Position numbers and translations under genes: made by a program. Of a stretch of DNA of 64,000 nucleotides, positions 43,296 through 53,187 are shown piece by piece; position 1 is the first letter of the stretch; every line of letters starts with the position of its first letter. This stretch comes from Exiguobacterium sibiricum 7-3 (GTDB taxonomy: Bacteria > Bacillota > Bacilli > Exiguobacteriales > Exiguobacteriaceae). The notes below the pieces were generated by a model, which worked only from the letters and a program-made list of their open reading frames with translations, was not told the origin of the DNA and ran no database searches. The DNA lies in assembly GCF_000620865.1 (NCBI RefSeq), contig NZ_KK211190.1:2121971-2185970 (forward strand), read 5' to 3'.

Positions 43296-44195
43296 TTAAA
43301 TGGATGTACCGATCAGTGGCAAACGCCACTCGGCGTCAAAATTTCCCGAACGTAACATGGCAATTTCTTCACGATAAGGTGCAACCTTCTTTTTTGGATC
43401 CAGTCCGATATAGGGTGTTTCAAGAATTTTTGGTAAATGGGCCAAATCCTGATGATGAACGATTCGATGTAACGGGTCAAAACCGATTTCCCCAAATCCG
43501 ATATTTTCGTGACGGTCTTTTTTGGCACCGCGAATATTCTTCGAATCATTGACATGAATCACGCCAATACGGTCAATCCCGACGATACGATCGAATGATT
43601 CCAATACTCCGTCCAGATCATGAATGAGATCATAACCGGCATCATGGACGTGACACGTATCGAGACAGACGGACAGGCGGTCATTGTGCGTCACACCAGC
43701 AATGATTTCTGCAATTTCTTCGAACGTCTTACCAATTTCTGACCCCTTTCCGGCCATCGTTTCGAGAGCGATTTTTACTTTTTCATCTCCCGTTAACACT
43801 TCATTGAGCCCTTCAATGATTCGTTTGATTCCGATTTCTTCCCCGGCACCGACATGTGCGCCTGGGTGCAGGACGATATGTTTTGCTTTTTCGAGAGCTT
43901 CCGCCCGCCGGATTTCTTCCCCTAAAAACGACACGGCTAATTCAAACGTTTCCGGTTTCGTCGTATTGCCTAAATTGATGATATAAGGTGCATGGACGAC
44001 GATTTCTTCAATTCCGTTTGCTTCCATATGCAACAATGCTTCTGGAATTCGCAAATCGGAGATCGGTTTTCGTCTTGTATTTTGGGGTGCTCCTGTATAG
44101 ACCATCATGGTCGTTGCACCATAAGAGGCCGCTTCTTCACTCGCACCAAGTAACATTTTTTTGCCTGAAAGAGACACATGTGAACCGATTTTCAT
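43296..44195 (-). CDS. nfo: Deoxyribonuclease IV (AP endonuclease)
   Basis: Cuts DNA at abasic sites in base excision repair, with a trinuclear zinc centre. 299 aa, TIM barrel. [13 protein letters not shown] starts it, with [33 protein letters not shown] and [10 protein letters not shown] as family signatures. The start has AAGGGTGG upstream; an earlier ATG would add 29 unlikely residues. nfo then cshB is the B. subtilis order. Confidence 0.95.
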   Translation of the reverse strand: MKIGSHVSLSGKKMLLGASEEAASYGATTMMVYTGAPQNTRRKPISDLRIPEALLHMEANGIEEIVVHAPYIINLGNTTKPETFELAVSFLGEEIRRAEALEKAKHIVLHPGAHVGAGEEIGIKRIIEGLNEVLTGDEKVKIALETMAGKGSEIGKTFEEIAEIIAGVTHNDRLSVCLDTCHVHDAGYDLIHDLDGVLESFDRIVGIDRIGVIHVNDSKNIRGAKKDRHENIGFGEIGFDPLHRIVHHQDLAHLPKILETPYIGLDPKKKVAPYREEIAMLRSGNFDAEWRLPLIGTSI

Positions 44196-44265
44196 TAAAA
44201 ATTCCACCCTTCTTCTGCTTCTAGTGTACCAAATGTCGAAAAAAACAAGAACCTTTAGCGATACT

Positions 44266-44306
44266 AAAAAAACAAAGTCCACGAATTCTATCGTAGACTT
44301 TGTTTA
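44266..44306 (-). terminator. Intrinsic terminator of cshB
   Basis: On the minus strand AAACAAAGTCTACGA pairs with TCGTGGACTTTGTTT (one T-G), followed by T. Confidence 0.9.
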
Positions 44307-44341
44307 AACCGTTCGACTTCGGCTTGAATGCCGAGGACTGA

Positions 44342-45694
44342 TTATTTTGTTTTACTTGCGTTCGCTTTACGTTCAGCACGTCCGATTCCACGTTGTTCTT
44401 TGATTCGTTCGCGTTTTGCTGTTTCTTTCAGTTTATACTGGTGTTTCTTTTTATAACCTGGTTTGACACGTTTTTTCGCTTTTGCAGCTTCACCTGATAA
44501 ACGACTGTGCGCGGTTTTCGAAACTGCTGTTTTCATGTGTGGTTTCGCACGACGGCGTTCCTTCACTTCGCTGACTTGACCACTCTTGACATCGACGTTG
44601 ATGAATTCAATACCACGGTCTTCAAGACGGTTGATCGAACCATTTTCGTGATCTTCAAACAATGTGTAAGCCAATCCGTCTTGGTCAACACGACCCGTCC
44701 GACCGACACGGTGAACATAGAAGTCGAGATCTTTCGGAATCCCGTGGTTGATGACGTGCGAGACACCTGAAATATCGATGCCGCGTGCAGCAAGATCCGT
44801 TACGATAACGTACTGGTATTTCGCTTCGTTAATTTCCTTGATGGCTTGTTTCCGACGACGGGCCGGCAAGTCACCGTGAAGCGAACCGACGTTGAGTCCC
44901 GCTTCAAGGAAGAGAGCTTCGAGTTCGATCGCTTCTGTTTTCGTATTCGTAAAGACGAGACAGATATACGGGTTGAGGGCTTTCGCCAGTTTCAACGTCA
45001 AATCAGAACGATCACGGTGTTTGACCGGAACCGTATGGTGCACGATTTTTTTCGCTGTCTGTTGTTTTGGGTCCACATGCGCATAACGTGGATTGTTCAT
45101 ATATTTTTTCAAGAACGGTTGCAGTTTTTCAGGAATCGTTGCCGAGAAGACCATCATCTGTAACTTCTCCGGTAATGCTTGGGCAATCCGGTCGACTTCC
45201 GGCAAGAATCCCATGTCGAGCATCTGATCCGCTTCATCGATGATGTAATGTTTCACGAAATGCGGTTTCAATGCTTGTTCTTTAAAGAGGTCCAGGATGC
45301 GGCCCGGCGTTCCGATCACGATTTGCGGTGAGACTTTGACACGTCCGATTTGACGTTCGCGATCCATTCCACCTGTGATAAGGCTTGTCTTGATGTAATC
45401 AGGTTGTTTGACGAGGATCGATTTCAATTCCTCGTGAATCTGCCAAGCGAGCTCGCGCGTCGGTGCGACGATGATAGCTTGCATTTCTTGAAGTTCCGGA
45501 TTGACATTTTGAACGATCGGCAAGAGGAACGACAACGTTTTTCCTGTTCCTGTCTGTGATTGTCCAATGATATCCCGCCCTTTGAGCGCTGCTGGAATGA
45601 TCCGGGATTGAATATCGGTTGGTTTTTTAATACGTGCGTCTTCGAGTGCTTCGACGACGAACGGGTGCAAATCGAAATGGGTAAATCCATTCAT
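44342..45694 (-). CDS. cshB: DEAD-box RNA helicase CshB
   Basis: 450-aa RNA helicase that remodels RNA, important in the cold and for ribosome assembly. SQTGTGKT (motif I), PTRELAWQ, GTPGR, DEAD, SAT and HRVGRTGR are intact. The C-terminal 80 residues are Lys/Arg rich, as in CshB. The start MNGFTHFDLHPF has AAAGGAT upstream, with a longer form 20 residues upstream possible. It follows nfo in B. subtilis order. Confidence 0.92.
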   Translation of the reverse strand: MNGFTHFDLHPFVVEALEDARIKKPTDIQSRIIPAALKGRDIIGQSQTGTGKTLSFLLPIVQNVNPELQEMQAIIVAPTRELAWQIHEELKSILVKQPDYIKTSLITGGMDRERQIGRVKVSPQIVIGTPGRILDLFKEQALKPHFVKHYIIDEADQMLDMGFLPEVDRIAQALPEKLQMMVFSATIPEKLQPFLKKYMNNPRYAHVDPKQQTAKKIVHHTVPVKHRDRSDLTLKLAKALNPYICLVFTNTKTEAIELEALFLEAGLNVGSLHGDLPARRRKQAIKEINEAKYQYVIVTDLAARGIDISGVSHVINHGIPKDLDFYVHRVGRTGRVDQDGLAYTLFEDHENGSINRLEDRGIEFINVDVKSGQVSEVKERRRAKPHMKTAVSKTAHSRLSGEAAKAKKRVKPGYKKKHQYKLKETAKRERIKEQRGIGRAERKANASKTK

Positions 45695-45762
45695 ATTTGT
45701 CACCATCCTTTCTCTTTCTTTAACAATTAAAGGCGAATCGTCCGCCTTCACCATCTATTTCT

Positions 45763-46716
45763 TTAGTTCAACATGGGTATTGGTCTACTACCGTCATACA
45801 AATATGAATACGTATAGAAACGATCGGGAATTTTTTTGTTTTTCGTATGAAGCTTCAACGCGCTGAAGGCGACTTTCATCATCTCTTCAGCGGACTGGAC
45901 GACTGTCGCGTCCATCGATTTCATGTCAACAGCTTCTAATATAGCACGATTCCCATCAATTCCGACAACTATTTTTCCGGAAATGTTTGCTTTTTTCAAT
46001 GCTTCGAGTACTCCCATCGCAATATCGTCATTGTGACAGTAGACCGCATCAAACGGAATTCCGGACTCGATTACCTGCCGCATGACACGTTCGGATGTGA
46101 CCGGATCGTAGTTTCCGCTTGCAGAATCGACAATGGAAAGCGCCGGCTCATTTTCGATTCCTTTTAAGAATCCCCGGTGCCGTTCATTTGTCGTATAAAC
46201 GTTTGCCGTACCCGTGATTTCGACGATCCGTCCCTTTGATTGACCGGTACTTTTGATTAACTCATTCTTAATATAGGAAGCCAATTGTTCCCCAATCATT
46301 TGATTATTAGATGTTATCGAGCTCACGACAGCATCTGAACGAATCATGCGATCGATCGCAAATACAGGGATTCCTGCTTTTTTGGCTTCTTCGATGGCAC
46401 TTCCGATATAGACATCATCCAGTGTCGTGATGAAGATGGCATCAACTTTCAATTGAACGAATTCCAAAATCTGTTCGCGTTCACTTATTCGGGAATTTTG
46501 CGACGTCGCTACCAACGCTTCGTATTTATTGGTTTTCGCCTCTGCCTTAAAGGCATTGATTAACCGTTGCGCAAATTCATGTTTGTCATTCACGATTGTA
46601 AATCCTACGACATTCCGTTTAGGACTTGTTTCCTTTTGGACAAACATGTTGGAAATGACAAGGACGGATGCAATCCAAATGATTAAAACAAACAACCAGG
46701 ACTTGTTGAATCTCAT
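45763..46716 (-). CDS. Sugar-type substrate-binding protein with N-terminal membrane anchor
   Basis: 317-aa protein with the periplasmic-binding I fold of the RbsB class: VVGFTIVNDKHEFAQRLI, VDAIFITTLD, AGIPVFAIDR, AVYCHNDDIAMGVLEAL and VVGIDGN. The N-terminus has one hydrophobic helix (about 7-26) without a lipobox, so the protein is probably tethered outside. It overlaps the upstream sensor kinase gene by 4 bp, and no ABC permease or ATPase is near. This suggests a co-sensor for the kinase rather than a transporter subunit; ligand unknown. Confidence 0.82.
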   Translation of the reverse strand: MRFNKSWLFVLIIWIASVLVISNMFVQKETSPKRNVVGFTIVNDKHEFAQRLINAFKAEAKTNKYEALVATSQNSRISEREQILEFVQLKVDAIFITTLDDVYIGSAIEEAKKAGIPVFAIDRMIRSDAVVSSITSNNQMIGEQLASYIKNELIKSTGQSKGRIVEITGTANVYTTNERHRGFLKGIENEPALSIVDSASGNYDPVTSERVMRQVIESGIPFDAVYCHNDDIAMGVLEALKKANISGKIVVGIDGNRAILEAVDMKSMDATVVQSAEEMMKVAFSALKLHTKNKKIPDRFYTYSYLYDGSRPIPMLN

Positions 46717-48476
46717 GCCTGCTCCTCCCGTCTTGGGAAAAAGAGTTGTACTGTCGTCCCGACACCGACCTTACTGTCGACTTCGATTCGTCCATTATGC
46801 TGACGAACGATCTGATTAGACATGAACAATCCTAAACCATTGCCGTTGATTTTAGACGTATTAAATGCCTGTCCAATCATGAGAATCTGTTCCTCCGTCA
46901 TTCCAACACCATTATCCTGGACGATAAATACAAACTGATCAGGATATACATGGAGGTGGACATGACAAATCCCGTCTGGCCCTTTCGATTCGACGGCATC
47001 CAGTGCGTTTCCGATACAGTTCGACAACACTTGTAACAAGCCATTTTCCGAAGCATACAGCGGCGGCATATGTGCCGGTGTGTAAATCTTGCAGTCCGCT
47101 TCGTAGGGATGTGATTTCGATTCGAGAATGAACGTTAATTTCTCCATCATTTTTTTCATATCAATCTGTTCCATTGCCAGCGTTGTTTTATCATTTTTGG
47201 ATAAATCGAGCATCGTCTGAATTAACTGGTTGGCCCGGTCCAGTTCGGATAAGGCAATTTGCATCATATCCGGATTGTTTTGTTTTTCTTCTGACAGCAG
47301 TTGCAGTGCCATCTTAACCGGTGTCAACGGATTTCGGATTTCATGGGCAATTCCTGCCGCCAGTTGTCCGAGAGATGCCAGTTTTTCCTGATGTAAAATC
47401 ACCTGTTGCTGACTCAACTGTTCGACCCGTGCATGTTCCATCCTTTGCGCATATTCATTGTAGGCGGAGACTAAGGTCTTGACTTCATTCGAGCCAGAAC
47501 GTTCCAGAGTAATCGGTTGAGGTGTCGTACTTTTTTCGATTTTTTGAACAAGTTCCAGTAAGGGTGCTGTCAATTGCCGCGACATCAAATAACCGACAAT
47601 CAGACTGAGCACCAACGTAAGTGCCGCAATGACCAAATATTGCTGACGTGTCGTATAGACCGGTTCGTAAAATACACTCCGCGGTGTGCGCACTAGGATT
47701 TTCCAATCCGTCACCTTCAAATCGCGTGCGAAATAGTACATATCTTTATTTGTACTAAAGATTTCGTACGGTTTGCTGCTTTTGAAAGCCCGATTGACAA
47801 CACTTTGACTCAAGAGGCGTTCTTGATCGGTCACAAGATTTTTAGATGTTGCCAGCGGCTCACCCTGGCTGTTAAATAAATAGGCCATCGTATCATCATC
47901 AAACGATTCCAGTGAATTTCGAAAAACGACGGAATTCATAAGACTGAGCCCTCCACCAAATACGCCGACCCGCTCATTGCCATTTCGAACCGAGACATAC
48001 ATATAGGTCAAAGAATCATTCGCTATATCATAACGTGGACTCATATGAAAATCCGTACTCGTCAGAGCTTGTACAAAAGAGTCATCGCGACGAATCTTGG
48101 AATCCGAAATACGGCGATCTTCACTCGAAAACCAGGTGATTTTATCGGTTTTACGATCATAATAAAAGAAGCTTTTAAATCCGGTATCGATATCCAGCAA
48201 ATTCGAATCCCGAATCGCTCGATCGAGATTGTTCATATTTGTGACATTCAATTGAAGACTCATGATTTTTTCGTGTAAGTTCCCGACGCTGTCGCGTAAC
48301 GCATTACTCGAGACTTCGACACTTTTTTCACTCTGTTTCTCCGTCTGCTGTTCGACTCGTGAAATCGTGACACGGTCTGCGGTAAAGGCAAGTGCCGAGA
48401 TGACAAGACAAATAAGAATGAACAAAACAGCCGTGATTTGGAAAAAATAGGACCGCATCATCTTTTTCGTCTCCAT
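46713..48476 (-). CDS. Orphan sensor histidine kinase with extracellular Cache-type domain
   Basis: 587 aa. TM1 is about residues 10-32, an extracellular Cache-type sensor 35-275, TM2 280-298, HAMP 300-350, HisKA with His378 in AGIAHEIRNPLTP, and a HATPase with NCIGNALDA (N box), DNGVGM and GNGLGLF. The Cache part has FFYYDRKTDKITWFSS. AHEIRNPLT is of the type seen in NtrB/AtoS and sporulation kinases. No response regulator is adjacent. GGAGGGG precedes the ATG. It is cotranscribed with a binding protein; in B. subtilis this position between cshB and ispH has no kinase. Confidence 0.88.
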   Translation of the reverse strand: METKKMMRSYFFQITAVLFILICLVISALAFTADRVTISRVEQQTEKQSEKSVEVSSNALRDSVGNLHEKIMSLQLNVTNMNNLDRAIRDSNLLDIDTGFKSFFYYDRKTDKITWFSSEDRRISDSKIRRDDSFVQALTSTDFHMSPRYDIANDSLTYMYVSVRNGNERVGVFGGGLSLMNSVVFRNSLESFDDDTMAYLFNSQGEPLATSKNLVTDQERLLSQSVVNRAFKSSKPYEIFSTNKDMYYFARDLKVTDWKILVRTPRSVFYEPVYTTRQQYLVIAALTLVLSLIVGYLMSRQLTAPLLELVQKIEKSTTPQPITLERSGSNEVKTLVSAYNEYAQRMEHARVEQLSQQQVILHQEKLASLGQLAAGIAHEIRNPLTPVKMALQLLSEEKQNNPDMMQIALSELDRANQLIQTMLDLSKNDKTTLAMEQIDMKKMMEKLTFILESKSHPYEADCKIYTPAHMPPLYASENGLLQVLSNCIGNALDAVESKGPDGICHVHLHVYPDQFVFIVQDNGVGMTEEQILMIGQAFNTSKINGNGLGLFMSNQIVRQHNGRIEVDSKVGVGTTVQLFFPRREEQA

Positions 48477-48620
48477 CTTTTCACCCCTCCCTCATTTCTA
48501 GACAACTCAATTAGTATATCATGATATTCTCTTTCGGCAGACTCCTCTATTTTCATTCAACTTGAATCAATGGTACACTCTAAATAATCATTCTTTCCAT
48601 ACAAAAGGAGAATTTAGACT

Positions 48621-49568
48621 ATGCTTGTTAAAAAAATCAGTCCCCGTGGTTATTGTTACGGTGTTGTTGATGCGATGAAACTTGCTCAACAAGCTGCACT
48701 AAACGAAAACTTGCCACGTCCTATCCATATCCTTGGCATGATTGTCCATAATGCCCACGTCACGCGTGAATTCGAACGGATGGGGGTCTTGACCGTAGAT
48801 GGTCCCGACCGCCTGGAAGCACTTGAGACGATTAAAGAAGGAACCGTCATTTTTACAGCACACGGAATCTCCCCTGCTGTCTATGCCCGTGCAGCCGAGA
48901 AAAAATTGACTGTCGTTGATGCGACGTGTCCGGACGTCACCCGGACACACGACTTGATCCGAACTGTCGTCGCAGATGATTATGAAGTCATTTATGTCGG
49001 TAAACACGGTCATCCGGAACCTGAAGGAGCCGTAGGTGTGGCACCAGAACACGTTCATTTGATCGAAAAAGTTGAAGATATCGAAGCGTTACCTGCTCAT
49101 CTCGCCAATAAAAAAATCATCGTCACGAATCAAACGACGATGAGCCAATGGGATGTCCAGGCGTTAATGGGGCATGTCCGCGAAAAATATCCGCATGTCG
49201 AAGTGCATAACGAAATTTGTAATGCAACGCAAGTGCGCCAGGAAGCTGTTGCAGAACAAGCCGGTGATTGCGACTTAGTGATTGTCGTCGGCGATCCACG
49301 TTCAAACAACTCCAATCGCCTGGCACAGGTTTCATTTGATATTGCCGCAACACCGGCTCACCGGATCGGTGATTTAACGGAACTGGATTTATCATGGCTC
49401 GAGGGTGTAAACCAAGTGGGCGTAACATCTGGTGCATCGACGCCAACACCGATTACTAAAAAAGTCATCGATTTCTTACAACAGTACGATCCGGCTGATA
49501 TCAGCACCCATGACAAGACGCCGTTCCTCGAATTGCGCCGAATCTTACCAAAAGTTAAAATTCTTTAA
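48621..49568 (+). CDS. ispH: 4-hydroxy-3-methylbut-2-enyl diphosphate reductase IspH
   Basis: Last MEP-pathway enzyme; makes IPP and DMAPP from HMBPP. 315 aa. The three cluster cysteines are in [18 protein letters not shown] and [13 protein letters not shown] motifs include HGHPEPEG and TSGASTP. AAAAGGAG precedes the ATG. It is divergent from the kinase gene. Confidence 0.95.
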   Translation: MLVKKISPRGYCYGVVDAMKLAQQAALNENLPRPIHILGMIVHNAHVTREFERMGVLTVDGPDRLEALETIKEGTVIFTAHGISPAVYARAAEKKLTVVDATCPDVTRTHDLIRTVVADDYEVIYVGKHGHPEPEGAVGVAPEHVHLIEKVEDIEALPAHLANKKIIVTNQTTMSQWDVQALMGHVREKYPHVEVHNEICNATQVRQEAVAEQAGDCDLVIVVGDPRSNNSNRLAQVSFDIAATPAHRIGDLTELDLSWLEGVNQVGVTSGASTPTPITKKVIDFLQQYDPADISTHDKTPFLELRRILPKVKIL

Positions 49569-49610
49569 AAAAAAAGATTTCCGTCCGTCGAATGCGGTCG
49601 GGAATTTTTT
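49569..49610. terminator. Terminator between convergent ispH and nif3-like genes
   Basis: TTCCGTCCG and CGGTCGGGAA form an imperfect stem, with an A run before and a T run after it, so both strands can be terminated. Confidence 0.7.
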
Positions 49611-50726
49611 TTAAAGAAATCGAAAAGGATTCGTATTGGTTTCTGACACAAACAATTCGACACCTTTGATGTTCTGTTTTTCAAACCGTTCTGTCAGAAG
49701 GTCGACGACTCCCTGCTTCATGACCGACTCGACATGGTGTCCGGGATCAATCACAGCAAGTCCGAGTGCCATCGCATCATGCGCGACATGGAAATATAAA
49801 TCACCTGTCACTAATACATCTGCCCCTGCAAAGGCTGCTGTCGAAACATATTTATTCCCGTCCCCGCCCAACACAGCTACTTTTTGAATCAAGCGATTCT
49901 CATCTCCGACAAACCGTAAGTTTTCAACTCCAAAGGCGGACCGCACCTGTTCCGCAAAAACTTTTAAGGGAACGGCTTCTTTTAATCGGCCAATCCGCCC
50001 GAGACCAAGTGATGGCGCTACAATTTCTTGACGGATCATGTCATACGCGACTTCTTCATACGGATGTGCTTGTTTCATTGCCCGAATGACTTGTTTTTGG
50101 TTCAATTCCGTGACAATCGTCTCGATTCGCACTTCTTTTACCTGCTCTAGTTGTCCCGGTTGTCCTACGTACGGATTCGCCTCCGCCGTCGCTTTGAATT
50201 GTCCGATCCCCGTCGTATGGAACTGACAGTCACTGTATGCTCCGATATGCCCCGCTCCTGCTTTCCCTAACGCTTCCGAGACCTGTCGTACGGCAGATTC
50301 AGGAACAAAGACAACGAGTTTATAGAGCGTGTTTTCGAAAGACGGCACCAGGACCTTTGTATCCGTGAGACCTAATGCCGTTGCCATCAGGTCATTGACG
50401 CCGCCTTCCGCGACATCTAAGTTCGTGTGGGCGGCATAGACGGCAATATCATGTTTGATGCATTTCATGACGATACGTCCCGCTGCCGATTGATCCGTCA
50501 CTTTTGGCAGTTTGCTGAAAATCGGCGGGTGATGGGCAATGATCAAATCGATTTTTTTTTCAATCGCTTCATCCACGACGGTTTCCAACACATCTAGCGT
50601 GACAAGGACCCGTTTGACCTCTTTATGGAGTGTCCCGATTTGCAAGCCGATCGGATCTCCTTCAAAGGCAAATTTTTTCGGCGCAAATGTCTCAAACTGT
50701 TCGATGACTTGTTGACCGTTTGCCAT
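49611..50726 (-). CDS. yqfO: Nif3-like dinuclear metal centre protein, YqfO-like
   Basis: 371-aa YqfO-type Nif3 protein with the PII-like insert in the middle. Metal ligands are seen in DLIIAHHPPIF, AAHTNLDVAEGGVND and DPGHHVESV. Some members act as GTP cyclohydrolase-like or nuclease proteins, but the function is unsettled. It starts 1 nt into the trmK stop (TGATG), as in B. subtilis. Confidence 0.9.
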   Translation of the reverse strand: MANGQQVIEQFETFAPKKFAFEGDPIGLQIGTLHKEVKRVLVTLDVLETVVDEAIEKKIDLIIAHHPPIFSKLPKVTDQSAAGRIVMKCIKHDIAVYAAHTNLDVAEGGVNDLMATALGLTDTKVLVPSFENTLYKLVVFVPESAVRQVSEALGKAGAGHIGAYSDCQFHTTGIGQFKATAEANPYVGQPGQLEQVKEVRIETIVTELNQKQVIRAMKQAHPYEEVAYDMIRQEIVAPSLGLGRIGRLKEAVPLKVFAEQVRSAFGVENLRFVGDENRLIQKVAVLGGDGNKYVSTAAFAGADVLVTGDLYFHVAHDAMALGLAVIDPGHHVESVMKQGVVDLLTERFEKQNIKGVELFVSETNTNPFRFL

Positions 50727-51442
50727 CAGTTCGTCACCTCTTCCATTTTTTGAATCAACCGTTCAATGTTCGCGATTTTCCCTTGCAAGACATCCGAATC
50801 GTTTCCGTGATGCATTTGTTTCAGGATATATTGTCGTTTTTGTTTTTCAGTCTGCCATTTTTCAATGAATGCCGGTGCCTTTTCCCGTGACAATTGCGGA
50901 CCAAAATACAATTCCCAATCCCGTTGTTCGACATCGTCCGAATATAACGATTCTTCTCCTTTTTCCGCAACAAGAATTTCATAAATCTTCTCATTTTCTT
51001 TGACAATCGCTTCTGATAATAAGGCATAGCCGTTAGCGAGCAGCCACTTCCGCACATCAACGGCATCGACGTTTGGTTGTAAAATCAATCTTTCTTCTCC
51101 GGATAAGTGATTTTTGCCTTCTTCTAAAATCGAAGCAATCAACGTTCCGCCCATTCCAGCAATCGTTACTGCCGTCACTTCACCCGGTGTTAAGACGGTC
51201 AGGCCACTCCCGAGCCGGACATCAACTTTATCTTCTAATTGAACAAGCGCAACCTGTCCTTGTGCCGCTTCCATTGGTCCCACGTTGACTTCACCGGCAA
51301 TCGCGCGTTCAATCAAGTTTTGCTGGATACAGTAACAAGGCACAAAAGCGTGATCGGATCCGATATCTGCGAGTACGGCTCCTTGTGGAATATAAGACAC
51401 GACTTTTTGTAGTCGTTGATCAAGTATGACGTTCGTTTGCAT
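50726..51442 (-). CDS. trmK: tRNA (adenine(22)-N1)-methyltransferase TrmK
   Basis: 238-aa SAM methyltransferase that makes m1A22 in tRNA. SAM motif I is LADIGSDHAFVP, with GEVNVGPMEAA and TIAGMGGTLI following. The C-terminal coiled-coil (KQKRQYILKQMHH) is typical. The start MQTNVILDQRL has AGGAAGG 9 nt away; the ATG three codons earlier is too close. trmK-yqfO overlap as in B. subtilis (yqfN-yqfO). Confidence 0.93.
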   Translation of the reverse strand: MQTNVILDQRLQKVVSYIPQGAVLADIGSDHAFVPCYCIQQNLIERAIAGEVNVGPMEAAQGQVALVQLEDKVDVRLGSGLTVLTPGEVTAVTIAGMGGTLIASILEEGKNHLSGEERLILQPNVDAVDVRKWLLANGYALLSEAIVKENEKIYEILVAEKGEESLYSDDVEQRDWELYFGPQLSREKAPAFIEKWQTEKQKRQYILKQMHHGNDSDVLQGKIANIERLIQKMEEVTN

Positions 51443-51530
51443 GTATTTCATCCTTCCTGATTCATGTTCTCATTTAAAAATAGCGGACTTGGCGTAAAAA
51501 AGAAACAGTCGTTTCCCTAAAATTCATCAC

Positions 51531-51566
51531 AAAAAAACATCCATCTCGGAGAAGAGACGGATGTTG
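51531..51566 (-). terminator. Intrinsic terminator of the cytochrome c gene
   Basis: On the minus strand AACATCCGTCTC pairs with GAGATGGATGTT (one G-T) around a 6-nt loop, followed by T. Confidence 0.9.
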
Positions 51567-51572
51567 ATTGAC

Positions 51573-51914
51573 TTATTTCTTTGCAGCGAGCCATTTTGCT
51601 AAAGCAGCGGCTTCTTCGTCATTCGCAAGACCGCCAGGCATTTGCCCTTTACCGTTCATAGCGATTTCTTTAATTTCTTCTTCTTTCAGCTTCGCGCCGA
51701 TCTTTGTTAAGTTCGGACCGACTCCACCTTCAAGATTTCCACCGTGGCATCCTGTACATCCTTTAGATGCAAACAGATCTTCCGGCTTCATTTCAGCTGT
51801 TGATGGACCTTTTTCTGCTTGTTTTACCTGATCGACCCCAAAGTATGACAATGAAATCATGGCGATGATGGCGATGATCGCAATCGATGCGAACGGTACT
51901 AACGGATTACGCAT
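51573..51914 (-). CDS. cccA: Membrane-anchored cytochrome c550
   Basis: 113-aa cytochrome c with one N-terminal helix (about 7-26) as membrane anchor, then a haem domain on the outside. The haem site is CTGCH at about residues 53-57, and the axial Met is in KGQMPGG. It carries electrons to a terminal oxidase. Position between rpoD and trmK matches B. subtilis cccA. GGGGGGGAA precedes the ATG. Confidence 0.9.
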   Translation of the reverse strand: MRNPLVPFASIAIIAIIAMISLSYFGVDQVKQAEKGPSTAEMKPEDLFASKGCTGCHGGNLEGGVGPNLTKIGAKLKEEEIKEIAMNGKGQMPGGLANDEEAAALAKWLAAKK

Positions 51915-51988
51915 TTGGATTCCCCCCCATATTCTCTACCCAACCAAGTTGGTGACTGAATGGTATTCCCCGTTACTATTCTACTGTA

Positions 51989-52040
51989 AAAAAAACAGAG
52001 AAGGAAGAAAAAAACAAAACTTTTTCTCCCTTCTCACTAA
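51989..52040 (-). terminator. Intrinsic terminator of rpoD
   Basis: On the minus strand GAGAAGGGAGAAAAA pairs with TTTTTTTCTTCCTTCTC, with small mismatches; a T run comes after. Confidence 0.75.
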
Positions 52041-52067
52041 AATTTCATATTTTCTTCACACTTTGAA

Positions 52068-53153
52068 TTAATCGAGGAAATCTTTTAGACGTTTTGAACG
52101 ACTTGGATGACGTAATTTCCGTAACGCTTTCGCCTCAATCTGACGAATCCGTTCACGTGTGACACCAAATACTTTCCCGACTTCTTCAAGTGTGCGTGTC
52201 CGACCGTCGTCTAGACCAAAACGAAGACGTAAGACATTTTCTTCGCGGTCCGTCAACGTATCGAGGACATCTTCGAGCTGTTCTTTCAATAACTCGTAGG
52301 CCGCTGCATCTTGAGGGGCTGTCGCATCTTGGTCTTCGATGAAGTCTCCGAGATGTGAATCGTCCTCTTCCCCGATCGGTGTTTCCAGCGATACCGGTTC
52401 TTGTGCAATCTTCAGAATCTCACGTACTTTTTCCGGTGTGATTTCCATTTCTTTCGAAATTTCTTCCGGAGTCGGTTCACGTCCTAAATCCTGAAGTAAT
52501 TGACGTTGGACCCGAATCAATTTATTGATCGTTTCGACCATATGAACCGGAATCCGGATCGTCCGTGCCTGGTCGGCAATCGCACGTGTGATGGCCTGAC
52601 GAATCCACCAGGTAGCATACGTCGAGAATTTATATCCTTTTGTATAATCAAATTTTTCAACCGCTTTGATGAGTCCCATGTTTCCTTCTTGAATCAAATC
52701 AAGGAACAGCATCCCGCGACCGACGTAACGCTTCGCAATCGAAACGACCAAACGTAAATTGGCTTCCGCTAAACGTTTCTTAGCTTCTTCGTCATTCTGT
52801 TCAATCCGTTTTGCGAGTTCGACTTCGTCTTCTGCGTTCAATAGATCAACGCGACCAATTTCTTTCAGGTACATCCGGACAGGGTCATTGATTTTGACGC
52901 CTGGTGGGACCGAAAGATCGTTTAAATCCGCTTCTTCCTTGTCGTCACCCGTTCCGTCGTTATTGACCTTGATGCCTTCTGTTTCGAGCAGTTGAAGGAA
53001 TTCTTCGAATTGTTGCGCATCCATTGATTCAAACGAACTGAGTTTATCCTCGATTTTTTGATGCGATAGTTCACCATTCTTGTGTCCGAGCGCGATTAGT
53101 TCATCCTTCGCGAGACGTAGTATTTCTGCTTCCGATCTTGCTTTTTCTGCCAT
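52068..53153 (-). CDS. rpoD: Primary sigma factor SigA
   Basis: 361-aa main sigma factor. Regions 1.2-2.4 are recognisable in [47 protein letters not shown] and [20 protein letters not shown]; region 4.2 ends [31 protein letters not shown]. The start [10 protein letters not shown] has AAGGAG 11 nt away; a GTG seven codons earlier is an alternative. It follows dnaG by about 35 bp in the dnaG-rpoD macromolecular operon. Confidence 0.96.
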   Translation of the reverse strand: MAEKARSEAEILRLAKDELIALGHKNGELSHQKIEDKLSSFESMDAQQFEEFLQLLETEGIKVNNDGTGDDKEEADLNDLSVPPGVKINDPVRMYLKEIGRVDLLNAEDEVELAKRIEQNDEEAKKRLAEANLRLVVSIAKRYVGRGMLFLDLIQEGNMGLIKAVEKFDYTKGYKFSTYATWWIRQAITRAIADQARTIRIPVHMVETINKLIRVQRQLLQDLGREPTPEEISKEMEITPEKVREILKIAQEPVSLETPIGEEDDSHLGDFIEDQDATAPQDAAAYELLKEQLEDVLDTLTDREENVLRLRFGLDDGRTRTLEEVGKVFGVTRERIRQIEAKALRKLRHPSRSKRLKDFLD

Positions 53154-53187
53154 CGAACCATACACTCCTTCCACATCATGCAGCAGG

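Noticed and set aside
44507-45163. Plus-strand frames across cshB
   Set aside because: Antisense frames over a well-supported helicase gene, without start signals.
45695-45762. Terminator AAGGCG...CGCCTT after the binding-protein gene
   Set aside because: Six-bp stem, and only a short broken T run; not strong enough to list.
49123-49449. Minus-strand 108-aa frame in ispH
   Set aside because: Antisense to a conserved enzyme with all cluster cysteines in frame.
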